Below, in pieces: positions 23,390-34,658 of a stretch of DNA of 64,000 bases. The notes beneath the pieces were generated by a model, which made no database searches, was not told the origin of the DNA, and worked only from the letters and a program-made list of their open reading frames with translations. The stretch comes from Gigaspora rosea. Taxonomy: Eukaryota > Glomeromycota > Glomeromycetes > Diversisporales > Gigasporaceae. Position 1 is the first letter of the stretch. Every line of letters begins with the position of its first letter. The stretch lies in NCBI GenBank assembly GCA_003550325.1, contig QKWP01000059.1:232284-296283 (forward strand), in the 5' to 3' direction. The translations under genes and the position numbers were made by a program.

Positions 23390-24720
23390 TATCAGGTAAA
23401 AAAAAATAGGTTAATTCTAAAAAAATAAAAATAAAAATAAAAAAAATAAAATGCCTGTTAAAGCAAATTAAAAAAATTAGTTTAAAAAAAAACCCAAAAA
23501 AAGCCATTTTACACTATTTTTACTCCCTTTCCCTTTTATTCCTCTCTCCCTTTACTCCTCTTTCTCTTTCTCTCTTTTCTTTTCTTTTCTTGTTTTTTTC
23601 TCTTTTTTTTTTTTCTCTCTTTCTTTTTTTTTAATATTTCAAATTCTTTAAAATATTTTAGAACTAAAAATCAAGCTGAATTAGTAAACCTGTAGCTTGG
23701 ATCATTTCAAGAGTGCATTTAACTAATATCTTCGAAATGTTTTAATGATCATATTACAAGATCAAATTAGATCTTTGTTTTTTTTTTGTTTATAAATTAG
23801 ATCTTCTATTAATTTTACATTGTTTTTTTATTTTTTATTTGTTTTTTTTTGGTTTCATTTTATTTTTTTAGCTTTATTTTGTTTTTATATTTTTTTTTAT
23901 TTATTATTTTTTAATTTAATTTATTTTATTTTTATACTTTACAAAAACACAATCCTAACTTCTCTGGCACTTTGCAAAAAATTCAATAACTTTTTAGCAC
24001 TTTGCGCAAACCAACTCAGTCTTCTGACACTTTGCAAGAACATACAATTGCTTTTTCTAGCAATTTGTAAATTTCTAATAATGCCTCTTTAAAGAAATAA
24101 AAATTTAGTTAGTGCTTCATTTATTTTTTTGTTTGATGTTTTTTGTTCTTTTTGTTTTTGTTTTTGTTTTTTTTTATTTTTTTTTATTAAGTAATTTATT
24201 TTATTTTTGCACTTTACAAGAAAAATAACTAGGTTTTTTCAATACTTTGCAAACAAATACAGACTTTTTGGCACTTTGCAAGAATATATACAACTTAATT
24301 TCAGCAATTTCTGTCACAAATTCTACTTCAAAGAAATGGAAATTTGTGGCTTCATTTTTTTATTCAGTTTGTTTACATTTTCAGTTTTTGTTTGTTTTCT
24401 TTTTATTTATTATTAAATTTTTATTTTTTTATTTATTCTAGCACTTTGCAAAAACTTTCAATGATTTATAAATTGCAAGAACACAAATTTTTACTTTAGA
24501 GAAATAGAGATTTGGGGCTTTGTTTATTTTTTTTATTTAATTTGTTTATAGTTTTGTTTTTTGATTGTTTTTTTTATTTATTTTTTTAATTTTATTTTAT
24601 TTTATTTATTTCTAACTTTCTTTGAAACTTTGCAAGAAAACAAACTAACTTTTTTGGCACTTTACAAAAACAATAACTCTAATATCTCCAGTACTTTGCA
24701 AGAAGCTGCGAATATGAGCA
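23390..24720. repeat. Poly-T tract with ACTTTGCAA tandem repeats
   Basis: Starts with a C/T-rich tract (23,515-23,640). Blocks of about 40-50 bp follow, carrying (G)CACTTTGCAA-type words at about 23,935, 23,968, 23,996, 24,029, 24,208, 24,241, 24,270, 24,440, 24,625, 24,655 and 24,690. These group into a larger unit of about 230-260 bp ending in AAAGAAATxxAAATTTxxGG and a long T-run. Open frames here are Phe/Leu-rich artefacts of the T content. This is not a gene. Confidence 0.75.
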
Positions 24721-25146
24721 AATATAAGCGATAGTTAAAAAAAAAAACAATTATAGCTAACTGCAAGGTAAGAAAAATAAGTGTGATGGGCTAGTATTTT
24801 TATAGAATTAGATGCAACGAAGTGTGAAAGTTAAACTGAATAGAGCCAGGTACTAGTGATACTCTTACCCTACCTGTTTGTGTAGGGCCAACTTTCTGAG
24901 CCCTGCTCTTACTCTAGGGCTCAAATTAATTTTAGTACCTATACCCAGCCTATTAGGATACAGATACTCTTCAAACTACCTATAGGCAGTATTGTTATTG
25001 GACATGTCCAACACTAAGTCATATTCACTGATTTGGTTTGACCCCAAAATTAGCCAATCATGATTGAGATTAATTGCTATTAAAATTTATTACAAAGTGA
25101 GTTTTGACAACAACAGTCTTTTAAACTTACTTATAATCCATAATTA

Positions 25147-25529
25147 GGGAGCTTCCAGAAATTACGTAATTTTTTTGTTACTAATAAATTTCAAAATTTT
25201 ACCCCACCCACCCATACCTGATACCCTATTAGCCAATCAAATTTTATATTTTTTTAAAAATTATTTATATGTCCAATTTTTTGAATTGATATTAACTTTG
25301 ATCCACTAGTCCATTTTGTATGATTTAACTACCAAAATGCTCATCTCAACGAGACGAGCATTTTGGTAGTTAAATAATTTAAATTGGCCCAGTAGATCAA
25401 AAGTTATCAATAATTTTATAATTTTATACTTTTGGCCAGAATTATAAAATTTTGACCAGAATTATAACCTGATATTTTGGCAACCCCACCCACCCACCCA
25501 AAAAAATTACGTAATTTCTGGAAGCTCCC
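25147..25529. mobile_element. Tourist-like MITE, 383 bp, TSD TTA
   Basis: The ends GGGAGCTTCCAGAAAT and ATTTCTGGAAGCTCCC are flanked by TTA on both sides (25,144-25,146 and 25,530-25,532). Just inside each end lies the palindrome AAATTACGTAATTT. The middle carries the TTTTGGTAGT / ACTACCAAAA palindromic block. A GGG end with TSD TTA fits the PIF-Harbinger/Tourist group. Confidence 0.85.
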
Positions 25530-25889
25530 TTAAGTGTATAGAATATTGTAATATCTACATATTTAATTATTAGCTGAAAGTAAGTTAAAAAGGTAGTTTT
25601 TCTAAAAAAATTCTTCTGAATTTACTTTTACCCATTATACAACTGATCATACAATAACAAACTGATCTTTTTCTACCTGAAAATACCAAAACACTTTAAC
25701 AACTAGTAATAGTGCTTCCTTTTATAGCTTGGTGTAGCTGTTCTTTGAATATTTATTGCTTATTTATCTTATATAGAGGCCAAAAAACTATTTTATTTGA
25801 AGGTTTCGTTTGTTATTCTTCATGTCACTTAATAGCAGAAATTTATATAATGGTTTATCGAAAAAGACTCCTAAAAATCAAATCGGTGG

Positions 25890-26112
25890 ATATGTTTTTT
25901 GTTCAACATCCAAGATTGTCCAAAACTGTCCAAGCCTATGTCCAAGGCTTAAATAATTAATGAATTAATTTAATAAATATATAATTATATATTTTTTTTA
26001 GATACTAGATTTATTATTAAAAAAATTAAAATAGATAATTTTAATAAAATTTTAAGTAATTTTAATTTGAAAAAATGTTCAAAATGTCTACAAAATGTCC
26101 AATATTCTTTAC
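25890..26112. repeat. Diverged copy of the TTGGACA-type repeat
   Basis: Words CCAAGATTGTCCAAAACTGT, CCTATGTCCAAGGCTTA and ATGTCTACAAAATGTCCAAT match, in reverse orientation, the interior of the element at 32,679-32,921. One end is eroded. Confidence 0.55.
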
Positions 26113-26950
26113 TGCCTATGCTGGTTGATCAAAATTTTTTGACCAACCAAGCTGATAAAATTTTATAGACTTAGTCAGCTTAGCCAATAAATTTTAAATA
26201 AATCAAAATAAATCACAATTTGATTAAAACAACCTGCAATAATTATCTTGATACTGTACTTGTACTACTATGAATAAACTCTGATTAGAAAATTTATTAA
26301 AGCTGCCAATAAAACCTGTTTTGTTTTTAATTTTCCAAATTTAGGGATGTTTAAAGTTGTGTTCAGTCATGTGTTTTTGATTTTTTAATTAAAGTTAGGG
26401 TAAGAATTAGTTTGGGGTTAGGGTTAGGGCATATTATATAGTAAAATTGTCCTCCTGACATTTTTTATTAATGCACCAAAATGGGTTTAGACTATTGTTT
26501 CTTGTATTTTTGCAACTTTCACTTTTTTTTCACTGTTTTTGTCTCTTCAGGCTGATCTGTATCAGTCAGAATAAACAATTCTATTGGCTCTATGTCATAG
26601 ACGACCCCCAAATTTAGTAAAAATCTTATACTAGCATTAATTGTGAATTTTAATTTATATTATATCGGCCTAATCAGTTTTTAGGGTTAAAAATTATACT
26701 ATAGTACCCCAAAATTTATTAGTAAATTTTTAAAACATACCACATTTTAATATCATGTGAGCATGAAAATCATTTAGATAGAACCTTAAAAATATTTATT
26801 TACTATTAAAATCTATTAAAAATATAAGCAAACACACTGGAACCCATCGTTCAAAGTCCCAATCCATCATTTTTTTTTAATAGGTATATAGTATGTTAGA
26901 ATTTATAGTTATATACGTTTTTTTATATATATTAACAATTTAAATATTTA
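26113..26950. other. No gene seen; short telomere-like run
   Basis: AT-rich. At 26,395-26,430 there is TTAGGGTAAGAATT...GGGGTTAGGGTTAGGG, about two and a half telomere-like units. At 26,125-26,190 a TTGATCAAAATTTTTTGACC hairpin is followed by ACTTAGTCAGCTTAGCC, reminiscent of hAT subterminal motifs. Confidence 0.5.
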
Positions 26951-27649
26951 GTTAGGGTATAGACATTTATCAGGTGATTTGAGGTTAATAAGAGGCCTAC
27001 CTCCTTCCCCATACCTGATATAATATAACTAAAATCTGATTGGCTAATTTATCAACTATAAAATTGCAAAAAATCAAGGGCCAATAATTTTTCGCGGTGA
27101 TCAATTGTTAATTGTTTTTATTAAAAACCTTAATTTCACAACTAATTAATTGCCATTTAGATTAATTTGAACATCTATATGTATCAAAACCTTTAGAATT
27201 TATATTTAGAATAGGTTTATAAATAAATAATAAGAAAAAATAAAAGTCAGGTATATCTGAAACAATTCGTATACAGAATTAAATCCTAAAACAATACAAA
27301 TAGGATTGCCAACTATTTTTAAGTATATTCGGATTACATTCAAAACCCAACAATTCTAAATCTAACTAAATACTATAAATATGCATATAAAAGATTTTCT
27401 TCAGCAGTAGACCCACCATGAGTTAGACCCAGACACAAACTACGGGATCTTTGTTAATAATAAGTAGTTTTAGCAAATAGTTAAACTGTCTATTATAAAT
27501 ACAACATGTATGTTTTTCTTCTCACAGTAAACCTTTTCTGGTTGCTTATTATACTCAGATCTTGTATATGCACATTTGTAGTAAAAGTGAACCATTGCGC
27601 ATTTATATGCATATATTCGTGAGCATGCATTTAAATACATTCATGCCAC

Positions 27650-28440
27650 ACTGGGACTTCCGATATACTAATTAATCAAAACTATGTAAGTAAAATCCAG
27701 TAATACAGATTTGTGCATAAATCGGCAAAATCGTTAAATTCACTAGCGACAATTATTATTCAAAAATTGATTCATCTCGCGTACCAACTATTTTTAATGA
27801 CTAGTTTAATATGTTAGAAAAGGTTTAGTTTAAGGTTTTTAATTAAATATGTTTAAAGAATAAATTAGTAAAAATTTCCTGTAATATATATAGGGTTCCT
27901 CAAATTCAAATCAAATCAAATATTGGGTTAATTTGAATTTGATTAAATCAAATTGTCCCTGATTTGAATTTGATTTGATTCAAATATTTGGATTTGAATT
28001 TGATTTAAATTTGAATTTTTAATAGCAATTTTCAAATCAAATCAAATATTTGTCAAATCAAATCAAATTTGGCCATATTTGAATTTGATCAAATCAAATA
28101 TAGTCAAATTTGAATTTGAATTTGATCAAATATTTGATTCAAATATTTGAAGATCAAATCAAATTGCGGAACCCTAAATATATATTTAGCCTAAGAATTT
28201 AATTTGCAAAAGAAATTTTAAACTATACCTTTTTTTTAACATATTAATTTAATCGTTTGTGTATAAATTGTGGAAGAAAAAAATAGATAGTACATGAGAT
28301 GAATCAATTTTTGGATAATAATAGTCTTCGCTAGTGAATTTAACTATATTGCTGCAGAAATCTGTGTTACTGGATTTACTACAATACCTTATTACATAGT
28401 TTTGATTAATTAATTCACCGGAAGCAACCAACACCATACT
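27650..28440. repeat. Large inverted repeat, arms about 200 bp, with a CAAAT element at its centre
   Basis: The left arm (about 27,665-27,880) has TAATCAAAACTATGTAA, AAATCCAGTAA, GTTAAATTCACTAGCGA and CAAAAATTGATTCATCTC. The right arm (about 28,225-28,425) has the same words mirrored. The 27,892-28,175 element sits between them, so it either inserted into the loop or is itself the loop. Confidence 0.75.
27892..28175. mobile_element. AGGGTTCC-ended element made of CAAAT/ATTTG words
   Basis: AGGGTTCCTCAAATTCAAAT at one end is mirrored by AATTTG-style DNA ending GCGGAACCCT at the other. The whole 284 bp is built from CAAAT and its complement ATTTG in changing order. A second copy in opposite orientation is at 42,734-43,014. 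Confidence 0.75.
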
Positions 28441-28627
28441 TATATATTTCATTTATAGTATTTAAGTATGAAGTTATTCAATCCGCATTTAATTCCAGAT
28501 CTAAAGCAGAAATAAAAATATTAGTTATTTATAATAGAAAAAAACTAAACATTATAATGCTATACTTAAATCAATATCCAATATATAAGCAAGCTTAATG
28601 ATAATAGTCTTGCACAGAATAGTTCAC

Positions 28628-29034
28628 TAGGACCCCGAACAATACATATAAAGGTTACATTAGCTTTAATATAAACTTTTTAAAATTTTTATCCACTTTT
28701 TATCAGAGCTAATTAACCATATTTTATATAAGCTTTAATATTTAATAAAATTTAACCAATTATCAAATATAACAATACTTTTTTTAAAAATTTTTCTCAA
28801 AAAAAAAATTTTTTTCAAAAAAAGATTTTTTTAACAATCTAAATTTTAAATATAGCCTATTTAAAACTTATTAATTTTATCTACTTTTAATAATATAACA
28901 TTAAAAGCTTTTATCCACTTTTAAATGTAACCTTTTGACCAATATCCACTTTTTAAATATAACATTTTTGCAAAAAAGTAATCTTTTTAGCCAAAATTTC
29001 AATATAACCTCTATATATATTGTTCGGGGTCCTA
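28628..29034. mobile_element. 407-bp MITE with TAGGACCCCGAACA ends
   Basis: TAGGACCCCGAACAATA is mirrored by TATTGTTCGGGGTCCTA, with GGTTA/TAACC following inward. The interior has direct repeats of TTTATCCACTTTT (about 28,689, 28,912 and 28,945). No clear TSD. Non-coding. Confidence 0.75.
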
Positions 29035-29639
29035 GCCCACTATCAAGAAAATCAAATAAACTTAAATTTAGTCTTGAATATGATTAAAACAATCTAATCA
29101 TTCTTTGCTATTATTCATAATAACTTAAATTAGAAATAACTAACCAATTCTGGATCTTTTAGTTTTGGCATAAGATTTTTTGGACTAAAATGTAACTAAA
29201 AGCAGGATTCTGCAAATGTCGGCACAGTAATATTGAAAACTAGTGCCGAGCACAGGGACAGGCACTATATTACCATATCTAAACTTGCATAAAAAAAAAT
29301 AGTAAGCCAAAGCCATAGATAATAAGAACAAAAAAAAACTATACCATGCGCTTGGGCGAAATAAAGCAATGCAAAAAAAAGCAATTTATTCTAAAGAGAA
29401 TGGTAAGTAGGAGCTTCATAATTGTGTTAAAAAAAAAACATGACTCATTAGTGTAAATATAATTAATAAAAAATAATAAAAATAAAATAAAAATGCTTGC
29501 CATAGCACGATTAAAATCTCCACTTGTTATCTTAGATTATTTTCAACTTGTAGAAACCTTTTTATTTGTTAAGTGCTAAATTACTTACAAGCACTATTAA
29601 AAATTGAATAAAAAATATCAAAATACAAACATTTCTCTC

Positions 29640-31966
29640 CACTCCAAAATATAATAAGAAGTATATTTATAAAAACCCTCAAATTGTTTTTCATAAATTT
29701 ACTAATGTATTCGTCTATTATAAAATAGCTTCGTCGGGTTCTCAATCTCCTGATAAAAAAGCTTTATGTGACGAATGCAATCATGAATGGGATTTAGTTA
29801 AAAAACTTTCTCAGGAAGAAATTGAAAACAAAATATTTAATTATTTAAATATCCCAATACAATTGCAAGAATGTGTAACGCACATTCCAAGTAATCGATC
29901 TCTACCATCACAATCATCGGCAATATCATCTTTGTTACCACTCGAACTACCAAAATCTGATGAACCAATCTCTTACAATGCCATAGCACAAAAAGAAGTT
30001 CTGCTAAAAAAAAAGAATTAGAAAAAGAATTGGCCGAATTACAAGCTATGTCAAAAATTACTACTAATCCTGAATATTATAAAAGTTTTTCTTCCCAGGT
30101 TTCTAATATAGAAAAAAATATCAAAAGTCAAGATGTTCAGTTAGAAAAACTAAAAAGACATGCGGCAAGTCAAAGAAAATCACAAGAAAAAAAAAATTGC
30201 TTGAGGAAGAGCAATTGGTTATAAGGTATGATACTCCAGGCCGTTTACCCTTACTTTTCAAATACCCTGATCTACATGACCATATACACTCCTGCATTGA
30301 ATTCGGAGAGGCTGATGCTTAAAGGCGGCGTGAAATTATCAAAGTCAGAATGATTAATCACCTTTGCACCGCATTAGAGGAAAAATACAATGAGTATTTG
30401 TCGCATACAACTATACAAAACTATATTCTGCCTCGAAATAATTGCAATCTTTCAGCACGAGCTCACTATCATCCAGCTTTAGTTGGAATTGCAGGAGTTA
30501 GCAGGAATGAAAAAAGGGATCATGTTGATGGGCATTATTGTTTGGCATTAGTAAAAAATGCTAGAAACTTCGCCTCTGTCTTTGCTGACCAATCCATTAT
30601 ACTGTTACAAGATGACAAAGCAAAGGTGTCTGTTGGCATTCCTGCTGTAGGAAGACATTTCGAGACAATGCAAACAGTTCACAAACCTGTGACAGTACCT
30701 GATCATGATTTTCCAATCGGATCTTCACAAAAATTAGTATCATCCGTCTATTTGATAATCAATCCAAAGGAAACTGATGAATCATTAAGGGTTGGCCAAA
30801 TTTCAATTTTTATTAGAGCACAATAGCACCTCGGTTCTTCTTCTGCCACTCACATGACAGACATCTTATCGTTGGTTGCTAATGAAAGGTTTGATGAAGT
30901 TTTCAGGTTAAAAAGTAAATTTTGTTAAATTACATAATTAAAAAACATCTAAATTTAACAATTCATATTTTTATTATTTTTTACCATTCCTATTTTAGGT
31001 ATAAAGATGAAGTCAAACCATTGTAGGTCCTTTTGGTTGACGGTGGGCCGGATGAGGATCTGCGGCATTTTAAAAATATCATTCAATATTGTAAGTTATT
31101 TCGCCATCTGAATTTAGATTATTTAACAATCCGTACTCACGCTCCGGGCCAGTCGCCTTATAACCCCGTTAAAAGGAGTATGTCATCATTATCAAGAAAA
31201 GGCTGGAATTACTCTACCAATTAATCATTTCAGAAATCACATGGATTCTCAAGGAAGTGTGCAAAATTATGAACTTGGGCTTTGAAATTTTCGCCATGCT
31301 GACCAGGCCCTCGCAGATTTGTGGAAGAGAGACCCTATTTATGGAAAGCCAGTTTTTGTTGAATATATTAATAAACAAATAAATCCATTTTCAAATATGT
31401 TATCTTCAGTAAATGAAAATGAGGTAAAAGAAGAACAAGATAATGAAGACAATAATGAAAATGATAAATTATCTGTGCCATGGTTTTGGATCAAAAATCA
31501 TTGTATCATCTGTCAATATTCTTTGAAAATTCGAAAATGTAATGATCCATCATGTTGTTTTCCGAAACGGGCTGAGGAGGCTTCTGCATTATTGAGTATA
31601 AATGATGGGTTTTTGCTTCATTAAATAAAGGAAAGGATGGTCATTATCTACACGCAATTCATACTTTAGAATATTTTGATTCCATTAAGGTCCCAACATA
31701 TGATGCTCACCTCCCATCTTTTTCTGAAGAAAATTATGCTAGACGTTGTTGTACTATCTGTAAAAAATACTTTCCTACACTTTCTTTCCTTACCAAACAC
31801 TGAAGATTTGCACTTCCTAGTGCTAGGGGTAGACGATCAGGCAAACCTCAACTTGAAACAAATTCAGCTGTTGTCGAAGGCTTTTCTATGCCTTCATCTT
31901 TAGGTAGAATATCTGAGCATGAGTCTATTGCTGTGGCCGTCGCTCTTGGTTATATCTCGGAATAAA
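29640..31966 (+). pseudogene. Decayed DDE-type transposase (unclassified family)
   Basis: Plus strand. In order: a Cys-containing N-terminal piece (KALCDECNHEWDLVKKL, about 29,757); a Lys/Glu-rich coiled-coil region (about 30,000-30,220); LLLFKYPDLHDHIHSCIEFG; then the catalytic region with RDHVDGHYCLALVKNARNFA, LLQDDKAKVSVGIPAVGRHF, LLVDGGPDEDLRHFKNI and THAPGQSPYNPVKRSMSSLS. A Cys-rich tail follows (HCIICQYSLKIRKCNDPSCC, about 31,500, and CCTICKKYF, about 31,750). The DDK / DGGPDE / N-P-V-(E) triad suggests an RNase H transposase, with Lys where the third acidic residue would stand. A canonical intron is at about 30,907-30,999. At least five stops and several frame changes make it non-functional. 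Confidence 0.7.
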
Positions 31967-32678
31967 AGTTAGAATGGTAAGTTGATAGTATAAGGTTAAT
32001 CTGATTAAAATACTTAGAGAATACTTCATTATTTTAAATTTAACTCCAAAATTGCAGCCTAAATTTAAGATCACAAATACAAAAGCTAAAAAAAAAAATT
32101 GGAGTTTAAATGTGTTAAATATAGTTTAGAAGTATATAAAACGCATGTATTTTTTATTAAAGGAATTTATATATAGTATATATGTATGTTCTAAATCTAT
32201 GTATATATTATAGATTTAATAGTATAAATACGTACACAAGTTGTTCAATATTCGAAAAAATCTTTACACTGTATTTTGTAAACCTATATATACTTCGTTA
32301 GCTAGAGTAAGGTCGAATAGATATCAGATATTGATGTACGTATGGTATCTACCTGATACATATCGAATAATTTGATTGGCTGATCTAATTATTATATATA
32401 GCACCTGATTTTGTCGTTGACCCCCCTCTAAAAAATCAGGTGATAAATGTCTATACTCTTAACAAAATTTTACTAATTAATTTTAACTTCATGCATTAAA
32501 TAAACTTGTTCGGCGCCAAAATATACATATAAACATATTCAAACTAAGACCAGCCTGCAGACTTTGGACCAAGTCTGGACCAAACTCAGACTTAACTAAA
32601 GTTTGGTTTGGGTCCAGTTTGTATATATTATTTGCTTGAATTTGATTGGCTAGTTTAGTATCAGGTGGAGGGAGGGGC

Positions 32679-32921
32679 AGTGTTGTACATGGAACAATTT
32701 TAGACATTTTTGGACATTTTTTCAAATTAACTTGAAATTTTATTAAGATAATCTATTTTAATATTTTACCAATAAGTCCAGCACCTAAAAAAATATATAA
32801 TTATATATTTTTTTAAATAACTTTATTGATTAGTTAAACATGGGACATAGGCTTGGACGATTTTGGACAATCTTGAACATTGGACATTTTACATAGTATG
32901 GACACGTCCCATGTACAACAC
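32679..32921. mobile_element. 243-bp hAT-like MITE with AGTGTTGTACATGG ends
   Basis: AGTGTTGTACATGG is mirrored by CCATGTACAACACT. The flanks are GGAGGGGC and GGAGGGGG (7 of 8 identical), an 8-bp TSD as for hAT elements. The interior carries TTTTGGACATTTT / TGGACGATTTTGGACAAT. It inserted into an older TATCAGGTGG...CACCTGATAAATG repeat (32,650-32,980). Confidence 0.8.
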
Positions 32922-32984
32922 TGGAGGGGGTACCCTTTTAAGAGGTGGAAATCACCTGATAAATGTCTCTACTCTAAGTTTACA

Positions 32985-33195
32985 ATTTTCTTACATACTA
33001 TAAGAAAATCGTAAATTTACGTAAAAATTTTACATAAATTTACGATTTTCTTATACACTCTAAGAAAATTGTAAACTTACATAAAATTTTTACAATTTTC
33101 TTACACATCATAAAACTTATGCAATTTTACATTAAATATTACGTAAGTTTACGATTTTTATTACATACCGTAAAAACTTGCGAAAGTTTATGCAT
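32985..33195. repeat. Short alternating repeats of AATTTACGATTTTCTTA
   Basis: Several direct and inverted copies of TAAATTTACGATTTTCTTA-like words in about 200 bp. Could fold strongly. Non-coding. Confidence 0.6.
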
Positions 33196-33214
33196 ATATA
33201 TATTTGTTGATGAT

Positions 33215-34150
33215 ATATGTTAAATAAGTGGTTTGTTAACTGATTTTGCTAATTTTAACACCAAATAATTAATAAATAGCCTTTCTATTATTGAGCTGAA
33301 TGAAATAGTTTGACAGATATATATAGTAAATACATATTTATCTTCGTATTTGTGCTGTTTTTAACTCTAATTATTAATATAACCTTTAGTTTCTCAAGCG
33401 AATAAATTAATTAATGCAAATGAAATGATTAAAAAGGTATGTATGGTAAATAAGTAATTATGTTTTGCTTTGTTAACTGATTTTCTGATTTTCAATATCA
33501 ATAATAAAAAATAGTTATTAGGTTTGCAAGCTGAATTAATGATTAATGCGAATGAAAGGTGTATATGAAATAAGTATTTATTCATGCTTTGTGAACTGGT
33601 TTTGCTAATTTAAACTCTAATTATATGACCTTTGGATTCTTGAGCGAATTAATTAATTAATGCGAATGAAAGGTATATCTGGTAAATGTTCATACTTTCC
33701 AGATTTTAATTCTAATATTAATAAATGACCATTAGATTCACAAGCTGAATTAAATAATTAATGCAATGAAATGGGTTGAAAATTATGCATGATAAATAAG
33801 TATTTAAGTTCATGCATTTGCTGACTTAACTCCATTTTATTATTAATAAGCTTTGGATTCTCTAGCCAAAGATTTGAAGAATATATATGGTAATAAGTAT
33901 TTATGTTCGTGCTTATTAACTGGCTTGGCTAATTTTAATATCAATAATTAATAAATGACCTTTATATTTTTGAGCCAAGTGAAATTATTAATGCAAATGA
34001 AATCGTTAAAAGGGTATATAATGGTAAATGGGAATTTATATTCGTCATTTATGAATTGGTTTTGCATTATATTTTTGAGCAGAATGAAATGATCAATGCA
34101 AATCAAATGAGTTGAAAGGCAATAGTAAATAAGTATTTTGGTTAGAATTA
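33215..34150. repeat. Tandem array, unit about 120-135 bp, seven to eight diverged copies
   Basis: Each unit contains in order: GTAAATAAGTATTTATG, TTGTTAACTGATTTTGCTAA, TTTTAA...TCTAATTATTAATAA, TGACCTTTGGATTCTTGAGC, and AATTAATGCGAATGAAA. Copies are strongly diverged, so it is an old satellite. It stops about 0.5 kb from the 3' end of the transporter gene. Confidence 0.8.
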
Positions 34151-34658
34151 GGGATCGAATTAGGATTGGCTTATTAGTTAGATAAGGTTTGGGTTGAAAC
34201 TTAACCGTTAATGTTAATTAGTTATCCATATATTCTATAAATTATAAATAAATAATAAAAAATTATAATTAAATTTATTAATAAAATTAAAATTGAAGAA
34301 CAATAAAGAAAATTACTTTCAAAATAATACTTTTTTAATTCCGGAACAACGCGACGGGTTATATGCTAGTAATGCATAATGTACGATGCAATTATTACGG
34401 ACCATACTAGACTTCTGATTAAAAAAAGTCTGTCTGTCTACTATATACATATCGATTTCATTAATAAATAATTATATGTTGTAAAAATCTAGTTAGTTTA
34501 TTTAACTAATTATAATAATATGTTATGCTTCGGACCCCTAACAGTTCCTGTTAACCTAGTATACTAATCGTACAGATACAATTTTAAATAGTGTGTCGAT
34601 CATATTATGCTGCACTATGATAGTAAATCTAACACCCCATGCAGATATCCAAAGCTAA

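Larger units (their letters stand above)
26955..32458 (+). mobile_element. 5.5-kb element with Harbinger-like ends (GGGTATAGACATTTATCA, TSD TTA) and a DDE-type transposase
   Basis: GGGTATAGACATTTATCA at the left is mirrored by TGATAAATGTCTATACTC at the right (one mismatch in 18 bp), with TTA directly outside both ends (26,952-26,954 and 32,459-32,461). Inside, on the plus strand, lies a broken DDE-type transposase (29,640-31,966). Its left half has been filled by other repeats: a palindrome at 27.65-28.44 kb, a CAAAT element and a MITE at 28.63-29.03 kb. End type and TSD resemble PIF-Harbinger, but the protein is not a Harbinger nuclease I can recognise. The chance that these ends belong to a separate MITE pair cannot be excluded by eye. 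Confidence 0.65.

Noticed and set aside
23820..24441. Phe/Leu-rich open frames resembling membrane peptides
   Set aside because: They come from T-runs and the ACTTTGCAA repeat; the frame is not kept between repeat copies.
30030..31903. Treating each open frame between 30.0 and 31.9 kb as a separate small gene
   Set aside because: Joined across stops and one intron they form a single decayed transposase.
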